The position numbers and the translations under genes were made by a program. The notes beneath the pieces were generated by a model. That model did no database searches. It saw nothing but the letters and a program-made list of their open reading frames with translations, and was not told the origin of the DNA. A stretch of 64,000 nt of DNA from Vandiemenella viatica (lineage: Eukaryota > Arthropoda > Insecta > Orthoptera > Morabidae): contig CM061919.1 of the NCBI GenBank assembly GCA_031002005.1, positions 227,166,739-227,230,738 on the forward strand, in the 5' to 3' direction. This document shows positions 57,500-64,000 of the stretch, piece after piece; position 1 is the stretch's first letter, and every line of letters starts with the position of its first letter.

Positions 57500-57542
57500 T
57501 TGTAGTTGTTGAGGGAGAGACAGTCAGCTGAGAACAACCACA

Positions 57543-57589
57543 AGATACCTGGTGAAGACAGCAGAGTCAGCTGTCGAAACGTCGTGTTT
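57543..57589 (+). ncRNA. Hammerhead ribozyme core, plus strand, one core change
   Basis: Mirror copy: AGATAC-CTGGTGA-AGACAGC-AGAGTCA-GCTGTC-GAAACGTC-GTGTTT. Stem II and GAAA are intact, but A6 of CUGAUGA has become G, which should abolish or strongly reduce cleavage. Confidence 0.7.
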
Positions 57590-57641
57590 TTTACACCAAC
57601 ATTCGGCTGGATACCCGAGAAGATTTTAGTACTCTAAATGT

Positions 57642-57940
57642 TAATCCATAGTATCTGTTATAGTAATGCCAGGTTTCATTCAAATCCATCTGGTACTTTC
57701 AGCGTCATGCGGTTTCAAAGATACGTACGGAAATACAGACAGACAGACAAACAAACAAAATTATAAATGCTGTTTTTGCTTCTATATCGTTAGTAATGTT
57801 TCCTTCAATTAAATTTTTCAAAATATACTTAATGTACAGATTTTCCAGTGTTACAGTTTTATTATAAGTATAGACAGAGATAAAACAGCCCATCTCCAAT
57901 TTCGCTATCTGATCTGTTCTTAAATCCGGGCAATGTTCGC
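57642..57940. other. No gene seen
   Basis: AT-rich spacer with CAGACAGACAGACAAACAAA near 57735, a simple-repeat-like stretch. Confidence 0.5.
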
Positions 57941-58330
57941 GCCTGACGGATTGTAGCCTGGTGATTGATGGGTGAAGCCTTTTCGTCCGCTGTCACCTGC
58001 TTCCTATTGGCTGGGACTGATTAATCACGTGATAGCGTAACGCCGCGACGTGAATCAGTTTTAATGGGCGCGCTGTGCGGCGCCGTAAACCTTCATCAGG
58101 CACCGATCAGCCAACAGAGCGCGTAATATCTGTGGACAGGTGCTCCCACGCAATAGACGAGCGCCAGGGTACCTGAACAACGCACACGAGGTCAGCATTC
58201 AAAGTCGATAGTGTCCCAAAGTAATCGACCCTTCAGCAACAGAACCTGGTCAGTACTTAAAAAAAGGGTCAGTCACACTGTGACGTCACGCTATTACACT
58301 TCGTTGGCGGAAAGAGATATTTTCACTCTC
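57941..58330. promoter_or_regulatory. CpG-rich, motif-dense region; candidate regulatory DNA
   Basis: The segment is GC-rich in an AT-rich setting and contains CCTATTGGCTGGG (inverted CCAAT box), AATCACGTGATA (E-box CACGTG), GGGCGCGC and TGACGTCACG at 58281-58290. This is only a motif-based suggestion; no adjacent exon was recognised. Confidence 0.35.
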
Positions 58331-60005
58331 TATCCATAGTCGTCTTTATTATGGAAAATTAAGAATACGTTTCTGTAACAGTTCATTATGTTTTAAATTA
58401 CAAATCAACTATAAAGAAAAGTGAAAGGTTTGTGAATCGACTGATGACAAGAAGCCTTCGTGTGGTTTGTGCACCCATTCCCACGGCCTGTTCAAGACAA
58501 AAAATTGTAATAGGAAACAATCACGTGTGTTTCAATTTTGTACTAAGAATTTTCAAATCGCAGTTTTCAAGTAGCTTATTATTGAGTGGTATAATTAAGT
58601 AATATATGTAACAGCTAGCCTCTTTTGAATGGGGATATTATGTTTATATCTCGTCTCGCTATTTAAATGGTCTGATTTTACTCAATAAATATTCACAATC
58701 AGCTGCTGACATTCGGCAAAAGTCTTCAAATCTGTCAGATAATACTTTTCTTACATCACTCAGTATATCAACGGCATTGTATCTGAAAAAAAAAAAAAAA
58801 AAGAAATTTGTTTAAAAGGCATAATTTAAAATTTATTTTATTAGTTTCAGTATTATTATAATTACTTTCTTGGATCTTTATTCAACAACACCATCCACCA
58901 ATGTCTTTTGCGTTGCTTTGTTTTCCTCTTTAAAATCCACAAGTACGAACCTCGAGCAACTTGTCGCGAGAACAAGCGTTTAGACTTACGAACCCGAAGT
59001 GCAGCTTAAGTGGCAGACTGTACGTTTCATAACTCCATACAGAAATACTTGGTAAAGTTGTAAATCTAAGTGTATCGCCGTTCCGTTTGATGCCTGTAAT
59101 TGCTGGCGTCAGACCAGACTTGGATAACAGAGTCATAGTTTAGTAGCAGCAAGATGACTACATGCGGCCGCGTTGCCAATCAGAGTCGACAGCACACGGC
59201 CATTTCGTGGTATTAATCGCTGGCATGGCGTAACAGACGTAAGCGATCTCTGATTGCGCACACTGTGTTTGCTAAATGATTATAGCGCCGACTTTCACTG
59301 CATCTGTTGGCCACAACCGCATACTGGAGATTAAGGCACTCATATCCCTTGATTGACCTGATGACACAAGTCAGGTCCAACATTGCGGCTTCGTACAAGT
59401 ATCTGTTGCAATCACTCGCCATGCAATGCTGTCCTGAAACGGAGAATCTTGTTAAACTGTTTTGTGGCTGCGGCCGTTTATTGTAGTTGCACATACAGTG
59501 AGACAGAAGTAATTTCTATAAATAAGGAGTAATTCTTGAATTTCGGAGAGCAGTTATCAAGAATAAATTAGAAATAAATCTTCTACCAATCACAGCTCGT
59601 AATGTTAGAAACATTGAATAATCGTGGTTGTTAGTAGAATACGGAACGCAGGGCGACTTTAGCTTAGCTGTAGTGTTAAAAGGAACGACACACAACATTT
59701 CTCATATGTTAGATGCAGAATGGCTTTTACTTAAGTTATCACCAAGGTTTCTGGAGTGGTGTGTTTAATAAATGAGAAATTACCAAAATATTGAAATTCA
59801 TATGGATGGTTTAGCGGGGCAGCAATTTTGAATAGGACAGAAACTATGACTATAAATATTAATACGATAGTAGACTTGGCATTTTTACAAGTAGAAAAAC
59901 TGCCGGTACAAAAAAACACGGTAAACAGGTATTCTTATATACAATATACAGACAATTTGCCCCGTCAGTGTGCTTGCGAGCATTAAGATGCCACCACACT
60001 TAACC

Positions 60006-60007
<2 letters not shown>
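58331..60007. other. No gene seen; GC-rich patch 59150-59490
   Basis: An A-run lies at 58786-58803. 59150-59490 has balanced composition and CpGs (GCGGCCGCG) without a recognised frame. The rest is AT-rich. Confidence 0.4.
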
Positions 60008-60055
<48 letters not shown>

Positions 60056-60286
60056 ATTGCTTTACGCCTTGTCGACGGCTAAGGTCATTAGAGGCGGGAT
60101 GGGACTGGGACAAGGAACGGGAAGGAATTCGGCCTTTGACCTTTTTAAGGAAGCATCCCGGTATTCGCCTGGAGTGATTTGGGGAAATCATGGAAAACCC
60201 AAATCTGGATGCTCGGACGGGGATTCGAACCCGCGTCCTCCTGCATGCGAGACCAGAACGTTAACCATCCACCCACCACGCTCGGT
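60008..60286 (-). mobile_element. SINE family A, full-length copy with 43-nt T-tail
   Basis: The best full-length example: T-run 60008-60050, TACTTATTGCTTTACGCCTT, GTCATTAGAGGCGGGATGGG, AACGGGAAGGAATTCGGCC, TTCGCCTGGAGTGATTTGGG, GACGGGGATTCGAACCCGCG and head CATCCACCCACCACGCTCGGT. The long pure tail suggests recent insertion, although no clear target duplication was found. Confidence 0.93.
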
Positions 60287-60823
60287 AACTTTTCGAGGAG
60301 GTAGAATGGGACCAGGTTCGAGTCCTGGACACCGCGTACCAGCAGTCCTGATTTTTAGGGATTTTTTCGCAGTCACCTAGAATAATGTTCCCAATTTCTG
60401 CCGCATTAACTACACATTTATCAAACAAATAAATCAATGATACACATATAACGGAAAACATAGATGGTAACACTTAAGCTCCCGTCATTGCTACCATCGT
60501 GCCAGGCGTCGGATACCATGAACGGTGCCGCAACCACCTAAGCCAGCGTGGCCGGCCTTCTCAATGTAATGAGATTATTTTTTGTGCTGGTCTCAGATGT
60601 CGTCGGTTCGTTTCCTAATTGTGGAAGAGGTTTCATTATCGGGGCCTGGCTGGCACGGTAGGAGAGGTAATGGTGCACAATTCCTAATCACCAGATTGTG
60701 CACCAGAGCGTATCGACTGGGGCATACGACGCTGTTGATGAGGACATTAAGCCTGGCTGGCCCGATGGTGCCCTTAGGAAAAGTAGGCTTGAATGGGCTG
60801 GAAATGGATTTACCCTCTCCCTT
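60287..60823. other. Repeat-like sequence with a tRNA B-box
   Basis: CCAGGTTCGAGTCCTGGAC at 60312-60330 is a T-arm-like hairpin without a matching A-box. 60480-60780 looks like an unclassified interspersed repeat. Confidence 0.4.
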
Positions 60824-61030
60824 CTTCCTATTCGGGAGGATGCGGGTTCGAATCCCCGTGCGGCCATCCAGGCTTGGGTTTTCCATGGTTTTTCCAGATC
60901 ACTCCAAGCGAATGCAGAGATGCTTCCTTCAAAAGGCCATGGCTGAATTTCTTCCAGTTTCTTTCCCTCAGTCCTTTCCAGCCTCTAATGACCCTGACGT
61001 CGATGAAGCGTAAAGCCATAAGAAATAAAA
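60824..61030 (+). mobile_element. SINE family A copy
   Basis: Starts within the head (TATTCGGGAGGATGCGGGTT), B-box GGTTCGAATCCCC, body CATCCAGGCTTGGGTTTTCC, tail ACGTCGATGAAGCGTAAAGC and AAATAAAAAG. Confidence 0.9.
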
Positions 61031-62904
61031 AGGCTTCTTTAATCTATCTTTAATTCACAACACAAATAAGACACCACACCGAACATACACCAACTATAGT
61101 CTTCCACACAAAACAATAAACACGTAAATACACTTAAATCGCTGAGGAAGGCAAGGGAAACCGCCCAAGTCTAATTTTTTCAAGATAAAGTTCCCACGAG
61201 CATAACAGCTCAGGAGGATAAAAAGATGTTAACGAGATGCGTGGAGTATTCACACTGACTCCTGGCCTATGCTCAACCTGCTACACTGAAGTGAAATCGA
61301 GGAGGCCAAAGGGGAAGTGGAGATCCTCACTGCGTCGTTTAGCGGCATTCCCGAGGGCAGAGGTCGGCAGTGAAATGGAAATCAGCCGACAGCCAACCAA
61401 CAGGTGGAGAAAGTCAACTGCTATCGCGTAACCTCTCACATCACATATCGTTAATTTAGTTCTTCCAGCAATACCACCTCATTTATCATACGTGTAACCT
61501 GTTTGTTTACCATTCATTACATCCGCATATGTTTTGCGAAGATTTCGGATGATCCATTTTGTACTCCAAGACATAACTAAGCATTTGCAAAGTGCCAAAA
61601 TCCACAGGTTTGTGATTTCCTTTTGCGATTCTATTTCGCTTAGACCTAGTGTGCCAACTTGAAGGCAACGGGGGTTCGACTTTCATCGTCTACAATTAGC
61701 TATACCATGAAAGGCGTTCACCTTCCTGGAACCATCCCACTTTTTCCTTCAGTGAACTGTTTTCAGTCAGTTTGTGGTAGAACAAATAGGAGCTTGAAGA
61801 ACGAATAAGGAATGAAATCGAAATAAAATTTTATTAAATAGTGGCGTTTACTATTGGTAGAGGGTTGTAACGCCACAGTGCAAATTACATAAATATCTGT
61901 AAATTTCTGAGTGTATGATATCGCAGGGGCGATGAACAATATCGCAGGACTTGAAGGCAGGGATTTTGTTTGTTATATCGGGAGAGTCGGTCGTGGGTGT
62001 ACGCACGAAAGTGAATTGTAAACCGTAAGCGTTGTCGCGTTATAACCGGGACATTTAAGGGAAAATAGTGTGAAGAGAGAAGATATACTTTGTACAGAGT
62101 TAGGATGATTGAATCGCGAGTGAATATAACTTTCTTTTGGCGCCGTTCTTAGATCGCCCAGAGTTTGAAACAGAACTGTATTTTAATCACTGTTCATGTA
62201 AATTTTTACTGGGGCTACGACTCATTTTTATCAATCCTTTTCACGAACCTAGCAACTTTGGAGAAGAAGTTTTAAAAGTGGTGACTAGCGCTGGCGAATG
62301 TTTCTTGAGTTTAACAAAACTTTTGTGATCCGTGATTAACTACATGTGTCTGTCGACTTTCGTCTGTAGCATGTAGTAGTAACTAAACATGGTTTATTCC
62401 ACATTTCGTTGGGGACCGGGTCAATAGAATCTGTAAGCATGTAAAAGCTGAGACAGCTATACTAGTAGTGGCACGTAACAGCATATGAAACATTAATTTT
62501 AAATTAAGCCCAAGCACGTATAATTGTGTTACAGGGTCTTCGATTGCCAGTGAGAGATAAAAAAAACTACAAACAGCGGAAATGAGTCACAGCGTAAAAT
62601 TAAAGGTTCTATTAGGAGAGACGAAATTAGATATGAAGACATACCCAGCACTACATTATTTACAGCTTAACTGTAAAAGCTGAGGTACATAAAACAAATA
62701 CATCATGTAACAGAGCCGTTTATTGACTTAAGACTACAAATCCGATAGTCTATGGCTAGATGAGATTAAATGTAGCACTGTTAGCTTATTTAATTATGTA
62801 ATTATATCTTTATATCAGATAGTTTGAGTTAATAATAATAAATAGTTTCATTCTCGGAAGAATTCCAGAGGCTTAACAATGCACTCCGGACACAATGCGA
62901 CAGC
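61031..62904. other. No gene seen
   Basis: 61140-61440 is GC-balanced (GGAGGCCAAAGGGGAAGTGG) and unclassified. The remaining sequence has no motif that could be assigned. Confidence 0.4.
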
Positions 62905-63108
62905 TGGACGCATAACGCTTGGGCCTCGCGTTCGGGAGGACGCGAATTCGAATCCCGGTCCGGCGATTCAGATTTCAGTTTTCCATGGTTTCCAGAAATC
63001 ACACCAGGCGAATCCTAGGATAGCTCCTTCCAATTTCCATGGCCGAATTCCTTCTCGTTCTTTGTCCTCCGTCTCCTCCCACCTCTAATCAACACGATGT
63101 CTGTAAGT
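62905..63108 (+). mobile_element. SINE family A copy
   Basis: Head CTTGGGCCTCGCGTTCGGGA, B-box GAATTCGAATCCC, body TTCAGATTTCAGTTTTCCAT, GCGAATCCTAGGATAGCTCC and TGGCCGAATTCCTTCTCG. Confidence 0.88.
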
Positions 63109-64000
63109 ACGGGATGTAGACATCTGACGTAATATCTTTAATCTGTATTTATACCTGTTTCAGTGTCAGTATATACATCATTTATAACTTGTATTTACGT
63201 GTATTTTACCATGTCACTTTTCGTACCAAATGGGTACGGATTCGTCTGAATTCTTTATAGCACCATTGCCAAAAAATTTAAGAGCAGCAGTAATTTTTCA
63301 GTGCTTCTACGATGATACCACATTATAATACCTCTGCTATTAAGACGTAATTTCATTGATTGGCGAATCCTTGTTGATGTATCGAAAGCTTTCTGCGGAA
63401 ATTCAGCATCCATCGTGACGGATTGAAAGCGATGTTATCCTACTCCATATCCTGTTCCTGCAGAGTAGTTTATGCTCGGTTAAGAATCTATTCCTAATCG
63501 GGTTGCCCTCGAGGACGTGGCTGAATCTCCCGCACTTCTGTTTGCGCAGCTCTGCCCACGCTAGTCCTTGGGTTTCGCTGGCCTGATAGCGCCTCAGCGT
63601 CCCCCTGCAGCAGGTGGGTGTTTAGGGCTCTGATAACCGCAGATCCGTCTTTACGACCTGCGAAACGCGATAAGGCGCCTGGAGGTCGGCTAAGACGGAG
63701 TCGGTGTGTCGGAATGGAAGTTAGCTCGCACATCTTGACCAGGTAACCGCCTGGAGTCAGTCAGGTAAAGAAACCATGAGGGTAATAAGCGGATTACTTT
63801 TACGAAAGCGTTTGTCCTGCAAGAATACGCTTCCGTCGTATAACGAAACTTGTGCATATTGAGTATTGGTACACATTCAAAGTCAGAAAAAGTTTGCCCG
63901 GAGATATCAGTCCGTCAGAACTCCGACTTTGGAAACTGGCATACCAGTTAACAATGACTACCATATTTACATTAATGAGCTCGACATCAAGTAGCAATCA
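63109..64000. other. No gene seen; GC-rich patch 63500-63750
   Basis: 63500-63750 is GC- and CpG-rich with a 79-codon minus-strand frame lacking any domain. It may be an exon or regulatory DNA of the next gene. Confidence 0.4.

Larger units (their letters stand above)
57369..57641. mobile_element. Inverted-repeat ribozyme element with 14-bp target duplication
   Basis: AGTACTCTAAATGT at 57369-57382 and 57628-57641 flanks a 245-bp insert. The two arms are inverted copies of one unit: the hammerhead core followed by GTGTTTTTACACCACCATCC-type sequence and CACCCGAGAAGATTTT. The left arm extends further (GAGTGGAGACTTTCCCGGCG). The central spacer between the two cores is about 49 bp. There is no ORF. 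The direct duplication shows true insertion rather than local duplication. Penelope-like elements often insert as such partial inversions with variable duplications. Confidence 0.85.

Noticed and set aside
60312..60330. Possible tRNA gene T-arm
   Set aside because: Only a B-box-like hairpin is present; no acceptor stem, D-arm or anticodon arm can be folded around it.
63494..63733. 79-codon minus-strand frame rich in Arg and Gly
   Set aside because: No domain or splice context; composition is explained by the local GC-rich patch.

Overview
This window looks like AT-rich intergenic or intronic DNA from a large insect genome, most likely a polyneopteran (cricket/katydid, stick insect or cockroach type; the species cannot be fixed from sequence alone). 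The reasons are a spliced sulfotransferase exon, long poly-A/poly-T runs, tRNA-derived SINEs whose body resembles the common orthopteroid SINE design, and many 5'-truncated non-LTR retrotransposons. No bacterial-style genes, operons, CRISPR arrays, rRNA or intact tRNA genes were seen.

Host genes are scarce. At the left edge (134-553) lies the C-terminal exon of a cytosolic sulfotransferase. At 15768-16021 there is a candidate internal exon, bounded by splice sites, for an unrecognised secreted cysteine-rich peptide. GC-richer, CpG-containing patches near 17.7, 30.5, 38.6, 47.4, 52.5, 58.1, 59.2 and 63.6 kb could be regulatory DNA or unrecognised exons; in or near four of these regions a TGACGTCACG (CRE-type) motif occurs.

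The rest is a layered transposon graveyard. (1) A tRNA-derived SINE family (family A, about 210-250 bp) has more than 20 copies on both strands; two smaller tRNA-derived groups (B and C) also occur. (2) One non-LTR family with an AATTA-type 3' tail has about ten 5'-truncated copies, one nested in another; RTE-like, R1-like and Jockey/RTE-like fragments are also present. (3) Three non-autonomous hAT elements have 8-bp target duplications; two interrupt SINEs and one carries a younger SINE. (4) A Harbinger-like MITE is internally duplicated. (5) Two non-autonomous Helitron-like elements and a decayed Helitron helicase are present. (6) A 0.97-kb TIR element lies at 50.2 kb and a long-armed foldback element at 24.2 kb. 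(7) There are four tandem-repeat blocks.

The most unusual signal is a small inverted-repeat element seen twice (582-741 and 57383-57627), each time with its own 13-14 bp target duplication. The 57-kb copy carries, in both arms, the conserved core of a hammerhead ribozyme with a self-complementary stem III. A third hammerhead-like core of a different family lies at 28078-28110. These look like Penelope-type or retrozyme-like sequences. The interlocked insertions allow a relative age order to be read directly from the sequence, for example SINE A, then the hAT at 11520-12117.
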